This document shows, in pieces, positions 43,714 through 52,627 of a DNA stretch of 64,000 nucleotides (position 1 is its first letter; each line of letters starts with the position of its first letter). Under the pieces are notes generated by a model that did not search any database, was not told the DNA's origin, and saw only the letters and a list, made by a program, of their open reading frames with translations. This stretch comes from an uncultured Opitutaceae bacterium (GTDB lineage Bacteria > Verrucomicrobiota > Verrucomicrobiia > Opitutales > Opitutaceae). The DNA is taken from the NCBI GenBank assembly GCA_903890485.1, contig CAITBM010000132.1, positions 49,285 through 113,284 on the forward strand. The letters are read 5' to 3'. The position numbers and the translations under genes are program-made.

Positions 43714-45267
43714 ATGCCCCCTACCCTAGCCCGCGCGCTCTTTCTATTCGCGGTTGTTGCCTCGACAGCGCCCGCCGCGACTGAAACCCAGATCACCCTT
43801 CACGGGACCCAGTCCGGCCCCGTCATCAATCGAAATATCTACGGCCAGTTCTCGGAACACTTGGGCCACTGCATCTACGGCGGCATCTGGGTCGGCAAGG
43901 ACTCGCCGATCCCCAACGTGCAGGGCTACAACAAGGCGGTCATTGACGCCCTCAGGAACCTCCACGTTCCGCTCCTGCGCTGGCCGGGCGGCTGCTTCGC
44001 GGACGAGTACCACTGGAAGGACGGCGTGGGGCCGCTCGATAAGCGCCCGTCGATGTACAATTCCAACTGGGGCGGCGTCGTGGAGGACAACCATTTTGGA
44101 ACGAACGAGTTTCTCAACATGTGCGAGATGCTCGGGATCGAGCCCTACATCTGCGTGAACATCGGCAGCGGGACCGTCCGCGAGACCCAGGAGTGGATCG
44201 AGTACATGACCTCCGATGCAGATTCGCCCATGGCCAACCTGAGGCGGGCCAATGGCAGGGACAAGGCGTGGAAGGTCCACTATATCGCCGTCGGAAACGA
44301 GGCCTGGGGCTGCGGCGGGTCGATGACCCCCGAGTTCTACGCGAACAACTTCCGGCGCTACAACACCTACATCAAGAACTACGCGCCGGCCAAGGCTGAC
44401 GCCCTCTACCGGGTAGCCTGCGGAGCGAGCGGCGACGAGTACGATTGGACGGACACGGTGATGAAGATCGCGGGCAAGCAGATGGACGGGATCTCTCTGC
44501 ATTATTACACGCTGCCGAACCGGGACTGGAAGAACAAGGGCTCGGCCACTGACTTCAACAAGGGCAACTACCTTGCCACGATCAGCACTACGCTCGACAT
44601 GGACACGTTTGTCGCCAAGCACTCGGCCGTCATGGACAAGTACGATCCCGAGAAGCGGGTCGGACTCTGCGTTGACGAGTGGGGCATTTGGACAGATGTC
44701 GAGCCGGGCACCAACCCGGCCTTCCTCTTCCAGCAGAATTCGCAGCGCGACGCGATTATTGCGGCGCTGAACCTGCACATCTTCCAGGCGCACGCCGACC
44801 GCGTCAGAATGGCCAACATCGCGCAGGTCGTGAACGTCCTCCAGGCCATGATTCTGACCGACAAGGACAAGGTCGTCCTCACTCCGACCTACCACGTCTT
44901 CGAGATGCTGAGCGTCCACCAGGGGGCAACCTCCCTGCCGCTGGACCTCAAGACGCCGGACCTCTCCCAGTCCAAGGAGAAGATCCCAACGGTGAGCGCC
45001 TCGGCCTCGCGCGACGCGGCCGGCAAGGTCCACTTGTCGCTCGTCAATACCGACCCCGACTCACCGGCGACGGTGTCCTGCGTCCTGGAGGGCATCAGCG
45101 CCACCAGGGTCGCGGGGCGCATCCTGACGGCGCCAACCTTCACGGCCCACAACACCTTTGAGAGCCCGCACGCCGTCGAGCCGAAAGCCTTCAACGGGGC
45201 GACGGCATCGGGCGGCACCCTCAGTGTCGTCCTGCCTCCCCTTTCCGTCGTGGTCCTGGACCTCTGA
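43714..45267 (+). CDS. Secreted alpha-L-arabinofuranosidase, GH51
   Basis: GH51 enzymes release arabinose from arabinoxylan and arabinan with retention of configuration. The 517-residue protein has a signal peptide (ARALFLFAVVASTAPAA), then IYGQFSEHLGHCIYGGIWVG, LLRWPGGCFADEYHWKDGVG, the acid/base Glu in YIAVGNEAWGCGG and the nucleophile Glu in GLCVDEWGIW, followed by a C-terminal beta domain. It converges with a LacI regulator and is one gene from a GH39 enzyme. Regulation by that LacI protein is likely from context. Confidence 0.92.
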   Translation: MPPTLARALFLFAVVASTAPAATETQITLHGTQSGPVINRNIYGQFSEHLGHCIYGGIWVGKDSPIPNVQGYNKAVIDALRNLHVPLLRWPGGCFADEYHWKDGVGPLDKRPSMYNSNWGGVVEDNHFGTNEFLNMCEMLGIEPYICVNIGSGTVRETQEWIEYMTSDADSPMANLRRANGRDKAWKVHYIAVGNEAWGCGGSMTPEFYANNFRRYNTYIKNYAPAKADALYRVACGASGDEYDWTDTVMKIAGKQMDGISLHYYTLPNRDWKNKGSATDFNKGNYLATISTTLDMDTFVAKHSAVMDKYDPEKRVGLCVDEWGIWTDVEPGTNPAFLFQQNSQRDAIIAALNLHIFQAHADRVRMANIAQVVNVLQAMILTDKDKVVLTPTYHVFEMLSVHQGATSLPLDLKTPDLSQSKEKIPTVSASASRDAAGKVHLSLVNTDPDSPATVSCVLEGISATRVAGRILTAPTFTAHNTFESPHAVEPKAFNGATASGGTLSVVLPPLSVVVLDL

Positions 45268-45293
45268 CGCCAAGGGCCGGCGCGGGACGGAAC

Positions 45294-46385
45294 CTAAGCG
45301 CGGCGCACCTTTGCCAAACCCACAGGGGCCTTTCGCTGGCCCTGGGGCCGGACTGTGCTTCCGCCCACCCAGGTCGCCCCGATCATGGTCGACCTGGGAA
45401 ATTCCTGGATGCCGGTCTCGTTGTTGTGGACTTGGCCCACCACCATGTCGACAGCGGCCTCACCGGTGACGAAGTTGTGCTGATTCATTCCCGCGATGTC
45501 GGGCCGTGAGGCGCGCCATTCGAGCTGGATCACGCCAATGCTCTCCGGAATTTTGCGCCCTGCCGCCTTCAGCCATCCAAAGACGCTGTTGTAGAGCGTG
45601 AAGACAACATCGGGCCGGTGACGGTCGAGCCAGGCGCGGAATCGCTCAGCCCCGCCCGCACCGTCCACGTCCCCAAACACTGGTATCCGCCGGGCGCGCG
45701 GGATCAGGCGCTGGGCGTTCAGGTATCCGGCCGAGAAGCGCCGCTCCACCAGGGCGTCGATCACATCGTCCAAAACCAGCCCCGGCCTTTCGTACCCCAG
45801 CTCCAGCGCCTTCTCGAATGCGATCATGGCGAGGTTGAAGTGGTCGACGCAGGAGAACGACAAGGCAGGGTCCCTGGTCCGGACGCCAGTCACGACGCAC
45901 GGGAACCGCCTCCAGACAGGTTCCAAGTGGGCGGGAAGTTGGTTCTTGTCCATCAGGCCAACCAGGACCAGTCCCTTGATACCCCTGGCGTTAAGGATCC
46001 TAGTCCAGCGCTCCGCCGTTAGCTCGGGGTCGTGCAGCCAGAATTGGTCGAAATCGTAGCCCAGGCTTGCCGCCCGCTTCTGGCAGCCCTCGACATAGAT
46101 GGGGATCGTGGGGTGGCTATGGAATGCATCGGGGTCCAAGTTTGCGTTCACGAGCGCCAGCTTCGCCTGGAGCCGGCTCGTGCGCGACGACCTGAGCTGG
46201 GCCATGAGCTGCGAAACCACCGCGTTTGGACGGTAGCCCAGGCGCTCCGCCGCCGCCTTGATCTTGTTCCGCGTGCGCGGGGGTATCTGGGGGTCACTGC
46301 GCAGCGCAAGCGACACCGTGTTCTTTGAGTAACCCAGCCCTCGGGCAATGTCATTGAGGGTAATACCTGGCACGGAAGGGGGCAC
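45294..46385 (-). CDS. LacI-family transcriptional regulator
   Basis: The N-terminal HTH (ITLNDIARGLGYSKNTVSLAL) and hinge (AAERLGYRPNAVVSQLM) are typical LacI, followed by a periplasmic-binding-protein-like effector domain (LVLVGLMDKNQLP, DHFNLAMIAFEKALELGY). The start is uncertain: GTG at 46385 has GAGGA upstream and is used here (363 residues); GTG at 46373 gives a more typical short N terminus; TTG at 46421 also lies in frame. Its position between GH51 and GH39 genes suggests that it represses a hemicellulose-degradation regulon and responds to a sugar, which is inference. Confidence 0.87.
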   Translation of the reverse strand: MPPSVPGITLNDIARGLGYSKNTVSLALRSDPQIPPRTRNKIKAAAERLGYRPNAVVSQLMAQLRSSRTSRLQAKLALVNANLDPDAFHSHPTIPIYVEGCQKRAASLGYDFDQFWLHDPELTAERWTRILNARGIKGLVLVGLMDKNQLPAHLEPVWRRFPCVVTGVRTRDPALSFSCVDHFNLAMIAFEKALELGYERPGLVLDDVIDALVERRFSAGYLNAQRLIPRARRIPVFGDVDGAGGAERFRAWLDRHRPDVVFTLYNSVFGWLKAAGRKIPESIGVIQLEWRASRPDIAGMNQHNFVTGEAAVDMVVGQVHNNETGIQEFPRSTMIGATWVGGSTVRPQGQRKAPVGLAKVRRA

Positions 46386-46519
46386 TTTGGGCAAAATCCT
46401 CGACTTTTGCCTAACGGTCAAGTTCCTGCAGTGTCGTCCCCGAAGTTCCCCACACCTGATGTTGGGGAGCTTTCAGAGGCCTGGTCCCCCCGCCCCAAAT
46501 TCGATTATCCTTATTGCCC

Positions 46520-48217
46520 ATGAACCCCGGACCTTTCACAGCGCGCGTCTTGTTTGCCCTGGCCGTCGCCACCGTTTCGAGCGGTGAGCTCTTCGCGTCC
46601 GATGCCGGAATGATAGCGGTCAACGTTGAGGTGAACGCGGCAAGGCCTGTCGGCGCAATGAAGCCGATCTGGCGTTTCTTCGGAGCCGACGAACCCAACT
46701 ATGCCACGATGAAGGACGGGGGGAAGCTCCTCGGCGAACTCGGCGAGCTGCGACCGGACGGTGTGTTTTTTCGGAGCCACAACCTGCTCTGCACCGGGGA
46801 CGGCACACCCGCGTACAAATGGGGCAGCACCAACGCCTACACGGAGGACAAGGACGGCAATCCCGTCTACGATTGGACAGTCCTCGACCGAATCTTCGAC
46901 GCCTACCGTGCCCGCGGCGTCAGGCCCTACGCCCAGATCGGATTCATGCCCGAGGCGCTTTCGGTTCATCCCGAGCCCTATCAGCACGCGTGGCGCCCGG
47001 GACTCGACTACCAGGAGATCGTCACCGGGTGGGCCTATCCCCCAAAGGACTACGCGAAATGGGCGGAGCTTGTCCGCCAGTGGGTTCTCCACTGTGTCGC
47101 CCGCTATGGGCGGACCGAGGTCGAACAATGGTACTGGGAGGTGTGGAACGAGCCCAACATCTCCTACTGGCAGGGCACGCCCGAGCAATTCTACCGGCTC
47201 CACGACGTGGCAATCGACGCCGTGCGCCGGGCCCTGCCCACGGCCCGCGTCGGCGGGCCCGATGTGGCCGGAAGCGGAGGAGCCTTCATGGAAGGATTTC
47301 TCGCGCACTGCGCCCGGGGTACCAACTATGCCACAGGCCAAAAGGGCACGCCGACCGACTTCCTCTCGTTCCATGCCAAGGGGCAGCCCAGCTTTGTCGA
47401 CGGGCACGTGCGGCTTGGGATCGCAGCCCAACTCGCAGAGATACGGAGGGGATTCCGGATCATCGCCTCGGTACCGGAGTTGCGTGGCAAGCCCATCGTG
47501 ATCGGTGAATCTGACCCCGACGGTTGCGCGGCGTGTCTCGGCCCGCAGCTCGGGTACAGAACCGGGACCATGTACTCGAGCTACACGGCGGCCTCGGTTG
47601 CCCGGGAGTTCGCGCTGGCTGACCAGGAAGGCGTCGACCTGGAAGGGGCACTCACCTGGGCCTTTGAGTTTGAGGACCAGCCCTATTTCTCGGGCCAGCG
47701 GGTGCTCGCGAGCAATGGCATCGACCTTCCCGTCCTCAATGTATTCAGGATGTTCAGCAAGATGTCGGGCTCCAGGCTGGAAACCCACAGTTCCGGGGAG
47801 ATTTCCCTCGAGGAGATTGTCGCAAACGGCGTCCGCGGGGCGGCCGACATCGGCGCGCTGGCAAGCCTAGATGGCGACAGGCTTTGCGTCCTGCTCTGGC
47901 ATTATCACGACGACGACGTTCCCGGTCCCGAAGCCCGGGTAGAGCTGGCTCTCAATGGGCTCCCCCCGGAGTGGACAGGATCACGGGTGAGCCAGTTCCG
48001 GATCGACGGTAGCCATAGCAACGCTACCGCGACCTGGAAGGGACTGGGCAGCCCTGTGGCCCCAAGCTCGGCCCAATACAGGAAGATGCTCGAAGCCGGC
48101 CGCCTGGCCGCTATCGAGGGGGAAAACTCGACGCTCCCCATTGTCGCCGGCTCCGCGCGACTTAACATCGAGCTTCCCCGGCAGGCCGTTTCCCTGATCG
48201 TTGTCGACCGCCACTAG
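46520..48217 (+). CDS. Secreted glycoside hydrolase, GH39-like (beta-xylosidase type)
   Basis: GH39 enzymes are retaining beta-xylosidases or alpha-L-iduronidases. The 565-residue protein has a signal peptide (TARVLFALAVATVSSGEL), then IWRFFGADEPNYAT, RSHNLLCTGDGT, VYDWTVLDRIFDAYRARG, VRPYAQIGFMPEAL, and WYWEVWNEPNISYWQGT with the acid/base Glu; the nucleophile is probably the Glu in IVIGESDPDGCA. The C-terminal part is a beta domain. It diverges from the LacI gene across a 134-base gap likely to hold both promoters. Xylan side-chain degradation with GH51 is the inferred role. Confidence 0.86.
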   Translation: MNPGPFTARVLFALAVATVSSGELFASDAGMIAVNVEVNAARPVGAMKPIWRFFGADEPNYATMKDGGKLLGELGELRPDGVFFRSHNLLCTGDGTPAYKWGSTNAYTEDKDGNPVYDWTVLDRIFDAYRARGVRPYAQIGFMPEALSVHPEPYQHAWRPGLDYQEIVTGWAYPPKDYAKWAELVRQWVLHCVARYGRTEVEQWYWEVWNEPNISYWQGTPEQFYRLHDVAIDAVRRALPTARVGGPDVAGSGGAFMEGFLAHCARGTNYATGQKGTPTDFLSFHAKGQPSFVDGHVRLGIAAQLAEIRRGFRIIASVPELRGKPIVIGESDPDGCAACLGPQLGYRTGTMYSSYTAASVAREFALADQEGVDLEGALTWAFEFEDQPYFSGQRVLASNGIDLPVLNVFRMFSKMSGSRLETHSSGEISLEEIVANGVRGAADIGALASLDGDRLCVLLWHYHDDDVPGPEARVELALNGLPPEWTGSRVSQFRIDGSHSNATATWKGLGSPVAPSSAQYRKMLEAGRLAAIEGENSTLPIVAGSARLNIELPRQAVSLIVVDRH

Positions 48218-48562
48218 GCAAGGGCAGTCCGGGCTAAAAAGTTTTCAGCACAGTTCGGGCAAATCTTGGTTTTACGGGATTTTGAATCCTGGAAACCCTG
48301 GGCCGGGCGCAAAAATTCGGTGCATCATTCGTTTAAAAAGTAGGGGGCCACGCGCTGCACCGTCCATACGAGCCCCCCCCCAACACCTTACTCTATATAT
48401 TTGGCATACGGCAGTTTGTGATTCTGTGTCACTTATAGTCAGCTAGGCTTTGACGAGTCCATCTGACCATTGAAGACTGGGAGTTTCATCATCGTAGTCG
48501 TTGAAACTCGTCCCCAAATTGAAGTGGGAACTAATTGTTCCATTAATAGTCCTTACCTGACC
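48218..48562. other. Intergenic leader before the DUF3570 operon
   Basis: These 345 bases hold no gene I can support. They include AT-rich stretches (ACTCTATATATTTGGCATA near 48391) that could contain a promoter, and the inverted repeat listed separately at 48481-48509. The frame of the next gene is open back to a TTG at 48470, but the signal peptide argues for a start at 48563, so most of this is an untranslated leader. Confidence 0.6.
48481..48509. promoter_or_regulatory. Perfect 8-bp inverted repeat in leader of the DUF3570 operon
   Basis: GAGTTTCA at 48481-48488 and TGAAACTC at 48502-48509 are exact inverse complements around a 13-base spacer. It lies 54 bases before the proposed start codon. 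It could be an operator for a dimeric regulator or an RNA stem in the 5' leader; no T run follows, so it is not an ordinary terminator. Confidence 0.55.
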
Positions 48563-49738
48563 GTGCCCAGACTACGCCTGCCTGTACCCACTGGATTAAA
48601 CGCCGTTTCGCTTTCGCTGCTCCTGCTCGGGGCGCTGCCAAAGCCTTCCGCCCGCGCCGAGGGCTCGCTGTCCTACAACTTGGAGGACTACAGCGAGACC
48701 GCCGGCCGAGTCGGTGTCCACACGATGGGCGCCCTCCTCAAGCAGGACCTCCCCTACGATGTTAAGCTGAGCGCCACAGCCATCAACGACGCCATTGCGG
48801 GCGCAACCCCCACCGGGGAGCCCGCGCCGGCCGGTTCCACCCAGGTACCCCTGGCGACTCTCCACGACCACCGGAAAGCGTGGGAAACCGAGCTCTCGAG
48901 GCAGTTTGACCGGGTCAACCTCTCGATAGGCTATGCCGACAGCCGCGAGCACGACTACATCTCGAAAGGTTGGTCGGTGAACACGCTCACCGATTTTAAC
49001 CAGAAGAACACGACGCTTCTCTTTGGCATCGCCGGCCATGAGGACAGCGCCGAGACCTTTTACGACTACCCCCAGATCTACGTTAAGCGGCACGCCTACA
49101 GTTCCATCATCGGCGTCACCCAGCTGATTGACCCCCGAACCACGGTGAGCCTGAACGTGACCTGGAGTCGCGACGTGGGCTACCTGAGCGACCAGTACAA
49201 GTTCGTCGAGAAGACGATCGAGCTGGTCCCCGGATCCTTCTTTCCCCTCATCTTCCACGAGAACCGCCCAAGCGAGCGGAACTCCGGGGTCGTTTTCGCC
49301 TCGGTGAACCGGGCCTACCCCGAGCTAAAGGGAGCCGTCGAGGCGAGCTACAGGTTTTACGCGGACACCTACGGGGTCCAAGCCAACACTCTCGAATTTA
49401 AGTGGCTCCAGAAGCTTGGGCCCACCGTCATCCTGGCCCCCGACCTGCGGATCCACGAGCAGGGTGCCGCTAGCTTCTACCACTACGACCTCAACACGAC
49501 CAACATCGTCCCGAATTACGTTCCCGACCCCAGCGGTCCCGCATACTCCTCCGATTACCGCCTTTCAAAGCTCATTGCCACAACGTACGGCCTCAACCTT
49601 TCGTGGAAGCCCCGAGACTGGCTGAAGCTCACGGTCGATTACAGCCGGTACAACATGCGGGGCCGGGATGGTCAGACTCCGCAGAGCGCCTATCCCGATG
49701 CGAACATCTACTCGGCGGGAGCAGCAATTTCGTGGTAG
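48563..49738 (+). CDS. DUF3570 protein, predicted outer-membrane beta-barrel
   Basis: The 391-residue product begins (GTG at 48563) with a signal peptide (LNAVSLSLLLLGALPKPSARAEG) and continues with repeated amphipathic strands typical of a barrel, for example TTVSLNVTWSRDVGYLSDQ and LKLTVDYSRYNMRGRDG, ending in an aromatic residue (AAISW). SYNLEDYSETAGRVGVHT and AINDAIAGATPTG are the parts that made me assign DUF3570. The family has no established function. It is followed by a TlpA-like thioredoxin (61 bases) and a DUF4266 lipoprotein, an order I recall as recurrent in other genomes. The upstream TTG at 48470 would spoil the signal peptide. Confidence 0.82.
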   Translation: MPRLRLPVPTGLNAVSLSLLLLGALPKPSARAEGSLSYNLEDYSETAGRVGVHTMGALLKQDLPYDVKLSATAINDAIAGATPTGEPAPAGSTQVPLATLHDHRKAWETELSRQFDRVNLSIGYADSREHDYISKGWSVNTLTDFNQKNTTLLFGIAGHEDSAETFYDYPQIYVKRHAYSSIIGVTQLIDPRTTVSLNVTWSRDVGYLSDQYKFVEKTIELVPGSFFPLIFHENRPSERNSGVVFASVNRAYPELKGAVEASYRFYADTYGVQANTLEFKWLQKLGPTVILAPDLRIHEQGAASFYHYDLNTTNIVPNYVPDPSGPAYSSDYRLSKLIATTYGLNLSWKPRDWLKLTVDYSRYNMRGRDGQTPQSAYPDANIYSAGAAISW

Positions 49739-49799
49739 ATGCGGATAGACGAAGCCACACAGCTCCGGGCGGCGCTCCCCTAGACCCATATTTTCACAT

Positions 49800-50291
49800 A
49801 TGAAAAACCTTTCTCGCACAGTCCTCACGCTCTGGGCCCTCTCGCTGGCCTGCATTGCGCAGGCCCAAGTCAAGGTGGGTGACTCTTTCCCGGCATCAAA
49901 GACGGTCGCAGATGGGGCGCTGCCTGCATTAGCGGGCAAGGTGGCCATCGTGGACTTCTGGGCTTCCTGGTGCGCCCCCTGCAAGGCCTCGTTTCCCGCA
50001 TACGGCAAGCTGAACGCTACCTATGCCGCGAAAGGACTGGCGATCCTAGCGGTGAGCGTCGACGACAACCCCGCCGACTACGAGAAGTTCATCAAGAAAT
50101 ATTCGCCCCCGTTCCCGGTGGCACTGGACCGAGGGCACGATTTGGTCGGCTTGGTCAGTGTGCCCACGATGCCGACCTGCTACGTCCTCGACCGTCATGG
50201 CCGCATCCGGTTTATTCACCCGGGATACCACGGCTCCGAGACGGACGAGGCCCTGAGAAAAGAAGTCGAGCTCCTGATCTCCGAAAGCTAA
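49800..50291 (+). CDS. Exported TlpA/ResA-like thioredoxin-fold protein
   Basis: The 163-residue protein has a signal peptide (MKNLSRTVLTLWALSLACIAQA) and a thioredoxin fold with the active site WASWCAPCKASFPAY, the following LAVSVDDN and the cis-Pro segment SVPTMPTCYVLDRHG. It should reduce or exchange disulfides in the periplasm. Between a predicted barrel and a lipoprotein ending in two cysteines, its likely partner is that lipoprotein, which is inference. A membrane reductase (CcdA/DsbD) to recharge it is not visible in the window. Confidence 0.9.
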   Translation: MKNLSRTVLTLWALSLACIAQAQVKVGDSFPASKTVADGALPALAGKVAIVDFWASWCAPCKASFPAYGKLNATYAAKGLAILAVSVDDNPADYEKFIKKYSPPFPVALDRGHDLVGLVSVPTMPTCYVLDRHGRIRFIHPGYHGSETDEALRKEVELLISES

Positions 50292-50319
50292 AAACGGCAC
50301 GTTAACGCCCCCTTTATCG

Positions 50320-50562
50320 ATGAAGCTCAAATCCCGCGTCTTCCTGGGCCTAGCCGCAGTTGCGCTGTGCATATCCGGCACCGGATGCACAACGATGAAA
50401 ACAGTCCGCGTCCATCCCTGGGAGAGGGGGCTCCTTGCCGACACCACCATGGACCCCGGCCGCGACGCGATCGGCTCAGCCATGATGGAGCACGTCGTGT
50501 CATCGCGCGAAGCGGCGGCGGGGGGCCGCGGCGTCGGTGGAGCCGGGTGCGGCTGCAATTGA
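50320..50562 (+). CDS. DUF4266 small lipoprotein with C-terminal Cys-Gly-Cys-Asn
   Basis: The 80-residue product has a signal peptide with lipobox (ALCISGTGC, Cys23), then the family body: VHPWERGLLADTTMDP, HVVSSREAAAGG, and a Gly-rich tail ending GVGGAGCGCN. The mature lipoprotein is only about 58 residues, and the Cys-Gly-Cys next to the C-terminal Asn is its most striking feature. It is the third gene of the DUF3570-thioredoxin-DUF4266 unit, 28 bases after the thioredoxin gene. Function is unknown; metal binding or thiol chemistry at the tail is a guess. Confidence 0.85.
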   Translation: MKLKSRVFLGLAAVALCISGTGCTTMKTVRVHPWERGLLADTTMDPGRDAIGSAMMEHVVSSREAAAGGRGVGGAGCGCN

Positions 50563-50649
50563 GGCTAGAGGGGAAGAGGCCGGCCTGCCGCGGGCCGACC
50601 GGAGTTTTTGAACGCGGTGCAACTTTAGACATCCATCCAGCGTCAAACT

Positions 50650-52614
50650 ATGATGATTAGATTCGCCCTCCTTGGACGACGGCTCCGCCGTTTCCACGTC
50701 CCTGCTCTTGCACTGGTAACGCTGCTCCAGCGCTCCCCTGTCGCCCGCGTCGCGGTGGCCTTCGGGGACTATGTCCTGGAGTCCCCTGCCGGGGCGCTCC
50801 TCAAATCGGCGGCCGCCTCGGTTGCCGCATTGGGAGCGATCGACTCGGTGGCAGGCGCCTCGTCGAAGGGCCTTTCTTATACCTATGCCCTCTCGACAGG
50901 CAGCCCGGGGCACCCCTCGCCCTATTCAGTCATCGTCAATATGGCCATCGCGCCCGTCGGCTTCGTCCTGATTTCGACGCCTGCGCAGAATCCCCCTCAG
51001 TCCTGGGCCGTCGCCCCCTTTGGCAACACCTCGATCCCCCCGGGGCTAAAGTTTGGCAACAGCACCACGTCGGTTGACGCCACCTCCCTGGCGAGCGGGA
51101 TCAACGGGGTAAACCTCGCCAATCCTACGCTCTTTGGCACGCCAACGACAACCGGGGACTACAAGTTCCTGATTCAGGCCTACCAGCTGGCCAACGGCGG
51201 CGGATACTCGTCGAGTGTTTTCACCTATGAGGTGGTCGTCAGCACGGCACCCGCGGCCCCCGTGTTCACGACGCAGCCTGCCGACCTTACAATAGCCTCG
51301 GGCTCGAACGCCGTCTTCACGGTGGTCACCTCGGGCGCACCGGAACCGACCTACCAATGGACGCTAAACGGGAGCCCCATCTCCGGGGCAACTTCGAGCT
51401 CGCTCAGCATCAACAGCGTATCGGCTGCCAATCAGGGCAAATATGCCTGCGTGGCGACCAATTCGGCCGGCTCGGCGACAAGCAACGCGGCGACCCTGAC
51501 AGTCCTATCCCCCACCCTTCCCTCGTTTACTGCCCAACCTGTCGGCCAAACCGTCGGCTCGGGCAGTTCCGTGGTGTTCTCCGCCGCGGCCACAGGCAGC
51601 CCCCTTCCTACCTACCAGTGGCAGCTCAATGGGGCGCCCTTGGCCGGCGCAACAAACTCGACACTGGTAGTGAGCAACGCGACGGCGGCACAGGCCGGCA
51701 GCTACACCTGTGTGGCCACAAATTCCGTCGGAAGCACGACGAGCACGGCCGCGGTCCTTTCAGTCAGCTCCACGACCGACCTGGGCCGACTGGTTAATAT
51801 CTCCTGCCGCGCCGGGGTCGGGACCGGCGGGAACATCCTTATCGTGGGCTTCGTGAGCGGGGGCGCGGGCACCTCAGGCACTCAGCCTGTGCTGATCCGC
51901 GGAACCGGGCCGGCGCTGATCCCGTTCGGGGTTACCGGCACCCTTCCCGACCCGGCGCTCTCCCTCTACCAGGTCACAACGGTGGTGGCGTCTAATTCCG
52001 GCTGGGCGGGCAGTTCCTCGATCACCGCAATCGATTCCCAGGTCGGCGCCTTCGCCCTGAACACCCCTACCAGCAAGGACTCCGCACTTTACATTCCCAA
52101 CCTGGGTTCCAACAGCTACACGGCCCAGATCGCCGGAGCGGCCGGGGACACCGGAGTAGCCCTGGCTGAGGTGTATGACGCCACGCCCGCGGGGACCTAT
52201 ACGCCGACGTCACCGCGGATCGTCAATATCTCCGCCCGCGTCCAGGTGGGCACGGGGGGCAACATCCTGATCGCCGGGTTCGTCATCGGGGGATCGACTG
52301 CCAAGACGGTGCTCATCCGCGCCTCAGGCCCCGCCCTTGTGCCGTTCGGTGTCACCGGCACGCTCGCCGATCCCCAAGTCACCCTCCTGCGCGGCACGAC
52401 GGTCCTGGCGTCCAATAGCGGATGGGGCGGATCGACGGCGGTCACCGCAGCGGCGAACTCCGTCGGAGCCTTTGCCTGGGGCAACGCGGGGAGCGCGGAC
52501 TCGGCACTCCTGGTCACGCTCCCTCCGGGACCCTACACCGTGCAGGTGGCGGGAAGCGCGGGGACAGCAACCGACACCGGGGTGGCCCTGGTGGAGGTCT
52601 ACGACGTCCCCTGA
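50650..52614 (+). CDS. Secreted protein with two Ig-like domains and two C-terminal repeats
   Basis: The 654-residue protein has a basic, hydrophobic N terminus, a region of about 150 residues of unknown fold, two Ig-like domains (about 202-288 and 293-373, each with PTYQW and GSYTC/GKYAC cores) and two tandem repeats of about 130 residues (381-517 and 524-654) sharing VGTGGNILI, GFV.GG, GPALIPFGVTGTL and DTGVALAEVYD. Both unit types are frequent in secreted proteins of Verrucomicrobiota. A surface or matrix role is likely. It is 87 bases after DUF4266 but differs in type, so membership in that operon is unclear. No enzyme domain is seen. Confidence 0.8.
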   Translation: MMIRFALLGRRLRRFHVPALALVTLLQRSPVARVAVAFGDYVLESPAGALLKSAAASVAALGAIDSVAGASSKGLSYTYALSTGSPGHPSPYSVIVNMAIAPVGFVLISTPAQNPPQSWAVAPFGNTSIPPGLKFGNSTTSVDATSLASGINGVNLANPTLFGTPTTTGDYKFLIQAYQLANGGGYSSSVFTYEVVVSTAPAAPVFTTQPADLTIASGSNAVFTVVTSGAPEPTYQWTLNGSPISGATSSSLSINSVSAANQGKYACVATNSAGSATSNAATLTVLSPTLPSFTAQPVGQTVGSGSSVVFSAAATGSPLPTYQWQLNGAPLAGATNSTLVVSNATAAQAGSYTCVATNSVGSTTSTAAVLSVSSTTDLGRLVNISCRAGVGTGGNILIVGFVSGGAGTSGTQPVLIRGTGPALIPFGVTGTLPDPALSLYQVTTVVASNSGWAGSSSITAIDSQVGAFALNTPTSKDSALYIPNLGSNSYTAQIAGAAGDTGVALAEVYDATPAGTYTPTSPRIVNISARVQVGTGGNILIAGFVIGGSTAKTVLIRASGPALVPFGVTGTLADPQVTLLRGTTVLASNSGWGGSTAVTAAANSVGAFAWGNAGSADSALLVTLPPGPYTVQVAGSAGTATDTGVALVEVYDVP

Positions 52615-52627
52615 TTGGTTTCTTCGC

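Noticed and set aside
46440..46470. CCCCA...TGGGG inverted repeat before GH39 as LacI operator
   Set aside because: Only five base pairs with a ten-base loop and no central CG typical of LacI operators; too weak to list.
48470..48562. Earlier start of the DUF3570 gene at a TTG
   Set aside because: It would put over 30 polar residues before the signal peptide; the GTG at 48563 gives a normal export signal.
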